Shown here piece by piece: positions 7,887 to 16,774 of a stretch of 50,012 nt of DNA. The notes under the pieces were generated by a model. The model was not told the origin of the DNA. It was given only the letters and a program-made list of their open reading frames with translations, and searched no databases. Every line of letters starts with the position of its first letter. Position 1 is the first letter of the stretch. The translations under genes were made by a program, and so were the position numbers. Source of the DNA: Ferruginibacter sp. (GTDB taxonomy: Bacteria > Bacteroidota > Bacteroidia > Chitinophagales > Chitinophagaceae); NCBI GenBank assembly GCA_030655145.1, contig JAURWD010000065.1, positions 1-50,012 of the forward strand. Reading direction: 5' to 3'.

Positions 7887-9038
7887 TTATTTAGAAACCT
7901 TTGGCACCACGCGGAAATTATCAAGAGAAATATCCGCATCTAAATCACCAGGGCCATGAAACAACAACCGTGTCCAATATCCATTTGGATTAACTGTTGG
8001 CTTCACTTTGTAGCTGGCAACAATTTCTTCGAATGGGATAACAACTGTCTGCCACTGTCCTTTTGTGTCGTAGGGAGGCTTCCATTGGTAAGCATCATTG
8101 TCTTCAGCCTGGAGCCCAACGTTGATCTTCAACATGTTGGCGCTGTAAGGTTTGATCGTGTTCACTTCAAATTTCAAATTGTAATCCTCAGGTTTTAAAA
8201 TGGCCGCATCAGGAACAGATTTACTGATCGCTCCCATTGCACTTGCCGGGCCACCTGCTAATTCATTCCAGCTCCAGGCACCGATCGGTTTCTTAAAACG
8301 AATGTAGTTGCCACTAATAGTTGCCGGATCGCTCGGACCGACACTTGCAGGAGCAATTACATAAGAAGAATTCCACCACCCGGTATATGGATCACTGCTC
8401 AGGAAAATGTTCCTGTTGTCACGAAACCAAAAATCAGATTTGGTTTCACCAAAGTTTGTTTTTACAGTGATTGACCCAGGTTGAGCACCAGCTGGTACCC
8501 GCACCCGAAGGGTCTTATCTTCCACCGAAACCAATTCACCAACAGCTCCGCCGGTAAACGTCACCGTTAGCGGTGCGTAAAAGAAGTCGCCACGGATGGT
8601 AGCAACGTCGCCGGTATTTACGTATTCCGAAAGCATGTTGTTCAATCTCGGCTTGGCGATCTGAACTTCGAAATCATATAACAATGAATCCCCGTTTTCA
8701 AAATAGATCTTCAGCTTGTTATTGATCTCTGTAGGAATCGGTGTTGGTACCGCAACCAGGATAGATGTGTTGGTGATGTACGTTGGGTTTAAGCTCGCAG
8801 GTTGGTTGTTGAACCACATGCTTTTAGCGCCGCCTAAGTTTTCGCCGATGATGGCGATCAGTTGGCCCTGCCCGGCACCTACCAGGAGTGAATCGGCTGA
8901 AGTTGGGGTTGTAACCCGTACATAGTTGATGCGTGGTTTGCCACCGTTTGAAAGGTCATCTTTCTTGCAGGAAGCAAAGGCGCCAACCAGGGCTACAGCC
9001 ATGATAAGAAATACGGTGAGTTTATTTATTGTTTTCAT
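7887..9038 (-). CDS. Surface glycan-binding lipoprotein, SGBP-B type
   Basis: This 383-aa lipoprotein has Cys24 after A-F-A-S and a K-K-D-D-L tail. Two IPT/TIG-like Ig domains (about 37-125 and 128-210) precede a larger C-terminal domain (about 212-383) with W-W-N-S and W-S-W-N-E-L aromatic motifs and an ending S-L-D-N-F-R-V. This matches the Bacteroidota glycan-binding surface proteins carrying a domain like that of xyloglucan SGBP-B. Such proteins capture polysaccharide chains at the cell surface for the SusCD complex. The gene lies 35 nt after susD and 33 nt before the IPT lipoprotein. The name reflects the fold; in this locus the ligand is more likely mannan. Confidence 0.85.
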   Translation of the reverse strand: MKTINKLTVFLIMAVALVGAFASCKKDDLSNGGKPRINYVRVTTPTSADSLLVGAGQGQLIAIIGENLGGAKSMWFNNQPASLNPTYITNTSILVAVPTPIPTEINNKLKIYFENGDSLLYDFEVQIAKPRLNNMLSEYVNTGDVATIRGDFFYAPLTVTFTGGAVGELVSVEDKTLRVRVPAGAQPGSITVKTNFGETKSDFWFRDNRNIFLSSDPYTGWWNSSYVIAPASVGPSDPATISGNYIRFKKPIGAWSWNELAGGPASAMGAISKSVPDAAILKPEDYNLKFEVNTIKPYSANMLKINVGLQAEDNDAYQWKPPYDTKGQWQTVVIPFEEIVASYKVKPTVNPNGYWTRLLFHGPGDLDADISLDNFRVVPKVSK

Positions 9039-9073
9039 TTGACTTGCAAATTTGTGTGTATGAATGTAATGGC

Positions 9074-10777
9074 TTAAGGATAATCAACAGCGGGTTGCGT
9101 GAGGTTTGGTGCCTGCGTAATTTCTGCCGACGGAATCGGTAAGCGGAAATTACCTGCGTTGGCATTTACCTTCCGTTCGGTTGTTGCCCAAACTGTTTTC
9201 TTGATCGTCCAGGAAGTTGGGTTCGGGAAGGCATCCGGTGTAATGTTATACAATCCACGGTCCTGGCTGTTTAAGATCGAGTAGGCTTTCTGCGGGTTGT
9301 AATAATGCAGGCTTACAAGATCGTACCAGGCCACGCCTTCCATTGCAAACTCAAGGACTCTTTCTTTGAAAATCACGTCCAGTGTGAGTGGGGTTGCGGT
9401 TCCTGTTACCGGATCAGTTGCAGTGAATGGTGACAAACCAGACCTTGTATGAACCCTGTTGAAATAATCCAGCGCTGTGGCGTCGGCGGTAGAGGTTCCG
9501 TTACCGATCACCGCTTCCGCGTAGATCAGGAATATTTCCGCTAAACGCTGCATGTAAGTATCGTTCGGGTAGTTCTGCTGCGCAGCCTGTCCGCCCACAT
9601 CTTCCGCCTTACCTACCACATATTTTTTAATGCTCGCAAAGGTTACATCCCCACCATTGTTCGGGAAAATAAGTTTTTGTTTACCCGTTGGCAGTGCCTG
9701 GGTAATCTCAGGATAACTGGCACCCGGGAGCATGTAAGTCGCTTTTAAGCGTTGATCAACAGTACGCCCTTTTATCATGGTATCGCCTGAAGCTGCAAAA
9801 CCTTCATACTGGCTCAGCATCCACCAGGTAGCACCTTTATCTCCACCCCAACCATCGCCATTGGCGATATCCGGACTAAAATTCAGGTATGCAGGTGTAC
9901 TGTTTTGTGCACCCCATTGGCCTGGTTGGTAAACCCACTGTAATTCAAATAAAGACTCTTTGTTGTTGTCGTACGGGAACTTGAACAGATCTGCGTATAC
10001 AGGTAACAGTTGAGCACCACTATTATTAATTACGCGTTGTGCATAATATTTGGCACTATCCAAAAACATTTGATTACGTGCATTGATCCCAGTGGCTTCT
10101 ACGCCGGCTCTTGTCAGGTAGAACCTGGCAAGCATACCCTCGGCTGACCATTTTGTAAGACGCCCGGGTTGAACAGCGATTTCAGGAAGATCTTCTGCAA
10201 CAGCACGCATTTCGCGGGTAATAAATCTCCAGATGCTTGGCACAGTATTCCTGCGAAGTGTTGTGTCATTTAAATGCTCAAGGTTATTCGTGATCACCGG
10301 TACTTCACCCCAGTTCATAACCAGGTAACGATACGCAAGGGCCCGCATAAATCTTGCCTCGGCAATTGCCATTCGTTTAACCGCTGGCGTTACACCATCT
10401 CCGGCGTTTGCATTGATATTGATGATGGTAAGATTTGATTGGGCAACCACCTGGTAGAAAGACCGGTAAGAAGCATTGTTCTCGCCATTTTCGGCAGTGG
10501 TGTTAAACAACACGTTTCCACGATCATTGTAAGCGGAGAAGGTTGTACCCGACCTGAAATCGCCAATGTTATAAGAGGCTTTGTCGTTATAATCGAACCA
10601 CACTTTGTTGTACAAGCCTGCGGTTCCGGCCAGCACTTGTTCATCTGTTTTGTAGAAGCTGGCATCTGTGATGGCATCCGTTGGTGGTTTTTCCAGGAAG
10701 TCTTTTTTACAGCTGGAAAAAACGATCGTTGAAACAACTAAACCAACGAGGTATTTTTTATAATTGATAGTCTGCAT
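9074..10777 (-). CDS. susD: SusD/RagB family nutrient-binding outer membrane lipoprotein
   Basis: This 567-aa SusD-like protein has Cys23 after V-F-S-S, followed by K-K-D-F-L-E-K-P-P, the usual start of SusD lipoproteins. Typical features are an N-terminal TPR-rich half (including R-A-L-A-Y-R-Y-L-V and W-G-E-V-P), a middle glycan-binding portion rich in tryptophans, and the C-terminal R-L-P-I-P-S-A-E-I motif. It forms the lid over the SusC pore and delivers oligosaccharides. The gene starts 11 nt after susC and is followed by two SGBP genes, the standard order of a polysaccharide utilization locus. Confidence 0.95.
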   Translation of the reverse strand: MQTINYKKYLVGLVVSTIVFSSCKKDFLEKPPTDAITDASFYKTDEQVLAGTAGLYNKVWFDYNDKASYNIGDFRSGTTFSAYNDRGNVLFNTTAENGENNASYRSFYQVVAQSNLTIININANAGDGVTPAVKRMAIAEARFMRALAYRYLVMNWGEVPVITNNLEHLNDTTLRRNTVPSIWRFITREMRAVAEDLPEIAVQPGRLTKWSAEGMLARFYLTRAGVEATGINARNQMFLDSAKYYAQRVINNSGAQLLPVYADLFKFPYDNNKESLFELQWVYQPGQWGAQNSTPAYLNFSPDIANGDGWGGDKGATWWMLSQYEGFAASGDTMIKGRTVDQRLKATYMLPGASYPEITQALPTGKQKLIFPNNGGDVTFASIKKYVVGKAEDVGGQAAQQNYPNDTYMQRLAEIFLIYAEAVIGNGTSTADATALDYFNRVHTRSGLSPFTATDPVTGTATPLTLDVIFKERVLEFAMEGVAWYDLVSLHYYNPQKAYSILNSQDRGLYNITPDAFPNPTSWTIKKTVWATTERKVNANAGNFRLPIPSAEITQAPNLTQPAVDYP

Positions 10778-10788
10778 GTCTGGTTCTT

Positions 10789-13700
10789 TTAAAAGTTTAC
10801 GTTCAAGCTAAAGGTGTAGATCGGGGTTAACGGGTAACGGCCATAATCAAGACCAATTGCACCACCGCCGTTGCCGGCATTTGGACCTGTATAAGATCCG
10901 ATCTCGGGATCAAAACCAGAGTAGCCTGTAATTGTAGCGATGTTCTGCACACCGACTGTCGCACGCACGCCACGAACTAATTTCTGGCGAGCCATTAAGG
11001 TTGGAGGAATATTGTAGGAAAGAGATACGTTCTTCAATCTTAAGTAGCTACCGTCTTCAACCCACTTGCTTGTTTGACGGGAGTAGTTACCATTCACATC
11101 AACACCGGAAATGATACGGGCCACGTCTGTACCAGGATTGGCCAACATTGGGTTGCCATCTTTATCCGTGGTTAATCTTGCGTAGTCGTAAGCATGTAAC
11201 ATCATGTTACGGCCAAGGTTAATGTTGTTTGGATTTGAATTTTCCCAGGCCATGAAGTTGTAAATATCATTACCATAACTACCGGTGATCAATACACTCA
11301 GATCAAAACCTTTATAGCTGAATGAGTTTGTAAAACCGCCGAATAATTTAGGCCAGGGGTTACCGATGTACGTTTTATCATCGCTGGTGATCTTTCCGTC
11401 ACCGTTTACGTCTCTTAACTTGATGTCGCCGATCCAGATACCATTCGTTGGTGAAGTTGGACGCCTGTTGCCACTGTTGTCAACCGGAACTGCGCTTTTG
11501 TTGATCTCTTCAACTGAAGTAAATAAACCTTCTTCAATGTATCCCCTGAACAACCATGGCTCGTAACCCACAGCAGAACGTTGTGCCCATGGATCAGCCT
11601 GGTTTAACCACCAGGAAGAACGCTCGAGGAAGCCATTTTCAGAGTTCAGGCTTTGTACGATCGTTTTAAATTTGGAAAGGTTGAGGTTTGATTCCCATTT
11701 GAAATTTTTTGAAGCGACGTTCACTGTATTCAAGGTGAAGCTCCAACCTTTAGTTTCAAGTGCACCGGCATTTACCTGTGGCGCAGTTACCTGTGCTGTA
11801 CCGTTTGAACCCATGTACCATGGAATAGAAGCGGTAAGGATCATCTTGTCGGTTTTCTTAATATAGTAATCGTACTCAACTGATACCCTGTTGTTCAACA
11901 CTCCAAGATTGAAACCGATGTTGTTTGTATTTGTTTCTTCCCACTGTAAAGCTTTGTTAGGATAAACAGAAGGCAAAAATGAAGTACCCCAGGGACTTGC
12001 TCCGGCAGCCAGCGGAGAATAAATGCCCGCATTGCCACCACCCTGGCTTCCTGTTAAACCTGTTTCTAACCTTAATTTTAATTCGCTTACAAAAGGAACA
12101 TTGAAAAATTTCTCCTGGCTAACTCTCCATGCCGCTGATACAGACGGAAAATCTCCCCATCTTTTTTCTGGTCCAAAATTCACAGAACCATCCCTGCGGT
12201 AAGTACCTGTCAGGATGTAGCGGTTGTCATAATTGTAATTCAACCTGGCGAGGTAAGACTCCATAGCCCACTGTCCTGATCCGCCGGTATTGCTGGCTGT
12301 TGTTGCATTACCTGCACTGAGATCCAAAATGTCGTTGGTAAGAAAACCTGTTCTTCTACCACCAACATTTTTCCAGTTTGATGCCTGCGACTCATGACTG
12401 GCCATTAAACCGAAATTGTGTTTTTTGATCTGCTTCGTATACTCCAGCAATTGGTTCCAGCCCCAGTATGAACTTTGACTTGTACCATTTTCCAATGTAG
12501 CTGTTGCATTGATCGCCCAGCCAATTGAATACGTTGGTTGATAATAAGTAGACCCGCCGTAACCGAGGTTGGTATTGAAGGAAGTTCTGAAAGTAAGTCC
12601 CTTTGCAAGGTTCAGACCTAAGTTAAGACCGCCGAGCAATTGTTTGCGGCTGTTCTTATTCGTAGTAAGTGTAGAGATCGCGATTGGATTCACCGGTGAG
12701 AATTGGTGCGCAGGATTTGAAAGATCTCCACCACCCCAACTGCCGTTGATATTTTTTACTGGTACTTCAGGGCTTAATTGAATGGAGCTGGTAATAAGAC
12801 CATTCTGGCTCGAAGTTGTTGATTCATTCGTTTGGTTGAAACTTAAATTAGTCCCGATTGTGATCCAGTCTCTCGGCTTGCTATCAAGGTTGATGCGAAA
12901 GCTGTAGCGATCAAAACCTGAACCTGCAGCAACGCCATCCTGGTTTAAATATTCGCCCGACATATAATAAGTAGTATTGTTGCTACCACCACTTAAACTT
13001 AACTGGTGTTTCTGCATGGCTGCATTCTGGAACAATTGATCCTGCCAGTCAGTACCCGGTCCAAGAATTGATGGGTCAAGCAACTCTCCTCTTACAACAC
13101 CACCCGCGATGCCTTTATAATCGATCTGCATTTGCGCATACTGTTGCAGGTTCATCACCTTAACCCTTTCCGGAGGTGTTTGAATGTTATATTGAAATCC
13201 ATAATTCAATCTTGCTTCACCTGCCTTACCACGTTTGGTAGTAATTAGGATAACGCCGTTGGTTGCACGCGAACCGTAGATCGCGGTAGCCGACGGGCCC
13301 TGGAGAATCTGCATGTCATCAATATCAGCCGGGTTCAATCCCGCAAGGTTGTTCGCGGAATTCCCTGAGCGGTTACCTTCTATTTGCACACCGTCCACAA
13401 CATATAGTGGCTCAGTGTTTCCATTGATAGAACTAATACCGCGGATGGTCACGGATAATCCACCACCAGGTTGTCCTGAATTTTGTGTTACAAACACACC
13501 TGCCGCCCTTCCCTGGATGGCTTGCTCAATGGTTGTGTTCACCGTTTTTTCTATATCCTTTGCCGAAACCGTTGTTTGCGAAGAAGTAAGGTTTACGCGT
13601 TTAGCGCTACCATAACCAACCACAACTACATCACTCATTAATTTAGAATCATCTCTTTCTAGTGACACGTCGAGAGATGTTCTTCCATTGAGCGCAAAGG

Positions 13701-13956
13701 TTTGCGTTCTCATGCCAATGTAGGAAACCTGGATGGATTTAACAGAAGGCGGAACAGAAAGCCGGAAAGCTCCGGCAGCATCTGTCATAGCCTTTGCTTT
13801 ATCACCGACACCTGAAACAGTTGCACCGGCAAGTGGAAGACCTTTGTCATCCAGGATCTTACCGGAAAGAACAACATTTTGCGCTAAAGTTTTTTGAAGA
13901 AATGCTCCTGAGACGAAGACAAGAATTGCCAGGAACTTACACAGTACTTTATTCAT
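10789..13956 (-). CDS. susC: SusC/RagA family TonB-dependent oligosaccharide transporter
   Basis: This is a TonB-dependent outer membrane transporter of about 1055 aa. A TTG at 13980 would extend it, but that codon lies inside a -7 promoter box, so I chose the ATG at 13956, which starts a good signal peptide (M-N-K-V-L-C-K-F-L). After the signal come a carboxypeptidase-regulatory-like domain (about 27-105), the TonB-box-like V-V-V-V-G-Y-G, a plug domain with P-L-Y-V-V-D-G-V-Q, and a long 22-strand barrel ending in a C-terminal Phe. It imports mannan oligosaccharides together with SusD. It is the first gene of the susC-susD-SGBP-IPT operon, with its own promoter and candidate regulator site upstream. 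Confidence 0.95.
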   Translation of the reverse strand: MNKVLCKFLAILVFVSGAFLQKTLAQNVVLSGKILDDKGLPLAGATVSGVGDKAKAMTDAAGAFRLSVPPSVKSIQVSYIGMRTQTFALNGRTSLDVSLERDDSKLMSDVVVVGYGSAKRVNLTSSQTTVSAKDIEKTVNTTIEQAIQGRAAGVFVTQNSGQPGGGLSVTIRGISSINGNTEPLYVVDGVQIEGNRSGNSANNLAGLNPADIDDMQILQGPSATAIYGSRATNGVILITTKRGKAGEARLNYGFQYNIQTPPERVKVMNLQQYAQMQIDYKGIAGGVVRGELLDPSILGPGTDWQDQLFQNAAMQKHQLSLSGGSNNTTYYMSGEYLNQDGVAAGSGFDRYSFRINLDSKPRDWITIGTNLSFNQTNESTTSSQNGLITSSIQLSPEVPVKNINGSWGGGDLSNPAHQFSPVNPIAISTLTTNKNSRKQLLGGLNLGLNLAKGLTFRTSFNTNLGYGGSTYYQPTYSIGWAINATATLENGTSQSSYWGWNQLLEYTKQIKKHNFGLMASHESQASNWKNVGGRRTGFLTNDILDLSAGNATTASNTGGSGQWAMESYLARLNYNYDNRYILTGTYRRDGSVNFGPEKRWGDFPSVSAAWRVSQEKFFNVPFVSELKLRLETGLTGSQGGGNAGIYSPLAAGASPWGTSFLPSVYPNKALQWEETNTNNIGFNLGVLNNRVSVEYDYYIKKTDKMILTASIPWYMGSNGTAQVTAPQVNAGALETKGWSFTLNTVNVASKNFKWESNLNLSKFKTIVQSLNSENGFLERSSWWLNQADPWAQRSAVGYEPWLFRGYIEEGLFTSVEEINKSAVPVDNSGNRRPTSPTNGIWIGDIKLRDVNGDGKITSDDKTYIGNPWPKLFGGFTNSFSYKGFDLSVLITGSYGNDIYNFMAWENSNPNNINLGRNMMLHAYDYARLTTDKDGNPMLANPGTDVARIISGVDVNGNYSRQTSKWVEDGSYLRLKNVSLSYNIPPTLMARQKLVRGVRATVGVQNIATITGYSGFDPEIGSYTGPNAGNGGGAIGLDYGRYPLTPIYTFSLNVNF

Positions 13957-13977
13957 ATAGCAGATTGTTTTGAAGTT

Positions 13978-13985
13978 CAAAGGTA
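13978..13985 (-). promoter_or_regulatory. susC promoter -7 box
   Basis: On the minus strand this reads TACCTTTG, a perfect match to the Bacteroidota TAnnTTTG box, 22 nt upstream of the susC ATG. It gives a leader of about 15 nt and rules out the upstream TTG start. Confidence 0.65.
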
Positions 13986-14007
13986 TTTGATAGGCTGAAA
14001 GAATATC

Positions 14008-14019
14008 AATACTTTTTTA
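14008..14019 (-). promoter_or_regulatory. Candidate AraC-family regulator site at the susC promoter
   Basis: The plus strand reads AATACTTTTTTA. Eleven of 12 positions match AATACTTTCTTA at 19895-19906 before the GH26 gene. Both copies have the same orientation relative to their gene and lie 22 and 23 nt upstream of the respective -7 box, a spacing typical of activator sites that replace or overlap the -33 element. Confidence 0.45.
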
Positions 14020-14239
14020 ACCGTTACTTGACACGTAGTGTCATTCTTTGTTATGGGTGAAAAATTGTTTGCTAGATTTTTTTTGTAATCGTGAGAAGTT
14101 TGAAATGGGCGAAAACATAGTGTAAAACCGGGTGTGAATGCTCCGATAAGGGAAACCAGCTGAAGGTCCAAACGAATGGAGAAACAAATAGAAAGCAATT
14201 GTCATATCAACCCTATAAACTGTACTATTTTAGCTTAAA

Positions 14240-15514
14240 TTAGTGGTTCATGCCACTGGAAACGTTTGAAAGGCGATCCTGGTTCAACATTTTATTGATC
14301 CGGTGAATGATCTCTATGCAGGCCCGGCTGTTGTGGTAAGGACATTTCCAAACACCCACTTTGTCCTGCTTCTCCATCACCGAGCCGGTGGATGTTATGC
14401 CCCAAAACCACTCCCCGTGAACTTGGTCTTTAAGACTTTTTTTGACGAATTCCCAGGCATCGACCGATTTCTCCAGGTATGCGCCATCACCTGATAATTG
14501 CCAGGCGTTGAAGAATCCCACCATTGCTTCAGCCTGTACCCACCAATGTTTTTCTTTTATTAAATGTTGATTGAAAATTTCATATTCGTACCAAAGTCCA
14601 CCATCGCTGTCCAGGCCCTCTTGAGCTGCTGACGCGATGTGTAGTGACAAGCGTTTTACATCTGCTAACCCAGACGCCTGATTGATCAATTCCGCTGCAT
14701 CAAACAATAACCAGGATGCTTCAATATCATGACCAAAAGAAATTGTGTCAGCTTTCGCATTCCAACGCTCATCAAAAAACAAGCGGAGGTGCCCTGATCC
14801 ATCAACAATGTGCTGCTTAAAATTGTCGAGCAAGGTATCAACCCGGCCTTTCAATTTTTCGTTGGGCCATATGCGATACAGGCTGGTATAGGCCTCCAGC
14901 ACATGGAGATGCGTATTCATGGTCTTCTTCTCATTGGCATCTTTGGCGCTTAGGCGCAGGTCGTCCAGGGGCTGCCAGTCGCGGGTAAACGCTTCGAGGT
15001 AACCGGTATTAACGGTATCAAAACTGTGTTCTTCAATAGTATTGAACAGCCCTATCGCGATCTCCTTCGCGGCTTCACTTTTGCTGACTTCGTAATACGT
15101 GGCACAACCATAAATGGCGAAGGCCAGGGCATAGACCTGTTTTTTTGTATCAAGCGGTTTTCCCTGCGGATCCACGGTCCAATACACGCCGCCAAATTCT
15201 TTATCAATAAAATATGCCTGGAAATAATTGAATGCGATCCTTGCGAGGTGAAGATGTTCAGGATCGTTGGTGAGGGTATAGGCTGCGGAAAAACTCCAGA
15301 GGATGCGACTGTTGAGCACTGCGCCTTTCGGAGCATTCGGATAGGCGACATTATTTTCGTCTATGCGACCAATAAAACCTCCATTGAGGGCGTCGTAGGT
15401 ATTTTTTATCCAGTAAGAAAGAATGTCATTTAATTCCTGGCTTAGCTCCTGCCGAAATTGAACAAGCCTGGCTACCCGTTCACTGCTTAATGATCCAGTG
15501 CTATTGTCAATCAT
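14240..15514 (-). CDS. AGE-family cellobiose/mannobiose 2-epimerase
   Basis: This is an (alpha/alpha)6-barrel epimerase of the N-acylglucosamine 2-epimerase family, 424 aa from the ATG at 15514 (a TTG at 15526 would add 4 residues and overlap the previous stop). Conserved His residues in the short numbering are His202 (N-T-H-L-H-V-L-E), His262 (G-H-D-I-E-A-S-W) and His394 (C-P-Y-H-N-S-R), matching the catalytic and binding histidines of cellobiose 2-epimerase, along with K-H-W-W-V-Q-A-E. There is no signal peptide, so it acts in the cytoplasm. With GH130 directly upstream, the likely reaction is beta-1,4-mannobiose to mannosyl-glucose. It is 8 nt after the phosphorylase and last in its operon. 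Confidence 0.92.
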   Translation of the reverse strand: MIDNSTGSLSSERVARLVQFRQELSQELNDILSYWIKNTYDALNGGFIGRIDENNVAYPNAPKGAVLNSRILWSFSAAYTLTNDPEHLHLARIAFNYFQAYFIDKEFGGVYWTVDPQGKPLDTKKQVYALAFAIYGCATYYEVSKSEAAKEIAIGLFNTIEEHSFDTVNTGYLEAFTRDWQPLDDLRLSAKDANEKKTMNTHLHVLEAYTSLYRIWPNEKLKGRVDTLLDNFKQHIVDGSGHLRLFFDERWNAKADTISFGHDIEASWLLFDAAELINQASGLADVKRLSLHIASAAQEGLDSDGGLWYEYEIFNQHLIKEKHWWVQAEAMVGFFNAWQLSGDGAYLEKSVDAWEFVKKSLKDQVHGEWFWGITSTGSVMEKQDKVGVWKCPYHNSRACIEIIHRINKMLNQDRLSNVSSGMNH

Positions 15515-15522
15515 TACCTGTT

Positions 15523-16752
15523 TCAATTGTTTGCCCGTGATTTTGTGAGGGATTTTTTTTCAACGGTTGCTTCCGGTTGAAGCGTTTTATTATTGTCGAT
15601 GATGGTATAGATCTTTTCTACCGATGCAGCAGATCGCAGTCCATCTTCCGCGGTGTTAACCACGTAATCGACGAGGCGGTCGATGCTACTAACGGCAACG
15701 TGCAGCCGCGTATCGGAGGACGCGTAATAAATAAATACCTGTCCATCTTCATCCCTGATCCAGCCATTCGTGAAAACCACGTTTGACACATCTCCTACCC
15801 GCTCCTCACCTTCCGGGGCGAGAAAATAACCTGCGGGCTTGTAGATAACTTTTGTAATGTCGGCCAGGTCGGTCATAAACATATATAGCACATAACGCAA
15901 GCCGGCCGCGGTATTGCGTACGCCATGGGCGAGATGAAGCCATCCCTGTGCGGTTTTTAATGGCGCAGGCCCCTGCCCGTTTTTAAGTTCAGAAATGGTA
16001 TGATACTTTCTTTCATCAATCACGATCTCGTTGAAGATCTCGGCATTGGTAATGTCTTTTGCAAGTCCAAAGCCAATACCTCCGCCACTGCCAGCTTCAA
16101 TGAAACCATCCTGCGGCCGGGTGTAAAATGCATACTGTCCTTCTACAAACTCCGGATGAAGCACGACATTTCTTTGTTGGGCTGAAGGCGTTTTTAGATC
16201 TGGCAAACGCTCCCATTCCACCAGGTCACGCGTACGGGCAATGCCACATTGTGCAACGGCTGAAGACTGGTCACCGATCGGCGCTGCAGGATCTTTGCGT
16301 TCCGTGCAAAAAAGGCCATAGATCCAGCCATCTTCATGTTCCACCAACCGGATATCATAAATATTTGTATCCGGAATTTCTGTCGACGGCATATGAATGG
16401 GATATTCCCAGAATCGAAAATTGTCAATACCATTATCACTTTCAGCGACAGCGAAAAAACTTTTACGATCTACCCCTTCTACCCGTGGCACTACGATGTA
16501 TTTATTTTTCCATTTGATGGCGCCGGCATTGAGCACCGCGTTGATGCCAAAACGTTCCACGAAAAATGGATTGGTCAGCGGGTTCAAATCATAGCGCCAG
16601 TTCAATGGGGTATGTGCAGCCGTTAGTACAGGATACTGCATGCGGTTGTATACACCGTTCCCTCCTTCGACCAGTTCATTTCTCCTTGCCAATAGATCCG
16701 CCTGTTGTTCTTCCAGCAATTGTTTTCTTGCGGCAAAAAAATCCTTATTCAT
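15523..16752 (-). CDS. GH130 4-O-beta-D-mannosyl-D-glucose phosphorylase
   Basis: This 409-aa cytoplasmic five-bladed propeller enzyme shows GH130_1 features: N-P-F-F-V-E-R-F-G at 61-69, N-A-G-A-I at 75-79, P-R-V-E-G-V-D-R-K at 89-97 and the probable catalytic Asp133 in N-I-Y-D-I-R. The length and the motif around the catalytic Asp fit mannosyl-glucose phosphorylase from Bacteroides fragilis. Expected reaction: mannosyl-beta-1,4-glucose plus phosphate to mannose-1-phosphate and glucose. Direct coupling to the 2-epimerase gene is strong support. GH130_2 mannooligosaccharide phosphorylase is the alternative and less likely. It begins 22 nt after the symporter. Confidence 0.92.
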   Translation of the reverse strand: MNKDFFAARKQLLEEQQADLLARRNELVEGGNGVYNRMQYPVLTAAHTPLNWRYDLNPLTNPFFVERFGINAVLNAGAIKWKNKYIVVPRVEGVDRKSFFAVAESDNGIDNFRFWEYPIHMPSTEIPDTNIYDIRLVEHEDGWIYGLFCTERKDPAAPIGDQSSAVAQCGIARTRDLVEWERLPDLKTPSAQQRNVVLHPEFVEGQYAFYTRPQDGFIEAGSGGGIGFGLAKDITNAEIFNEIVIDERKYHTISELKNGQGPAPLKTAQGWLHLAHGVRNTAAGLRYVLYMFMTDLADITKVIYKPAGYFLAPEGEERVGDVSNVVFTNGWIRDEDGQVFIYYASSDTRLHVAVSSIDRLVDYVVNTAEDGLRSAASVEKIYTIIDNNKTLQPEATVEKKSLTKSRANN

Positions 16753-16774
16753 ATCAGTGTTTTAAGCGTATAGA

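Larger units (their letters stand above)
13957..14239. other. Promoter-bearing gap upstream of susC, 283 nt
   Basis: The gap lies between the epimerase stop and susC. It contains the susC -7 box at 13978-13985 and a 12-nt element at 14008-14019 shared with the GH26 promoter. The rest shows nothing I can interpret. A 73-aa frame at 13977-14198 overlaps the promoter and has no coding features, so it is not called. Confidence 0.6.

Noticed and set aside
13977-14198. 73-aa minus-strand frame upstream of susC
   Set aside because: It overlaps the susC promoter box and candidate regulator site and has no coding-like pattern.
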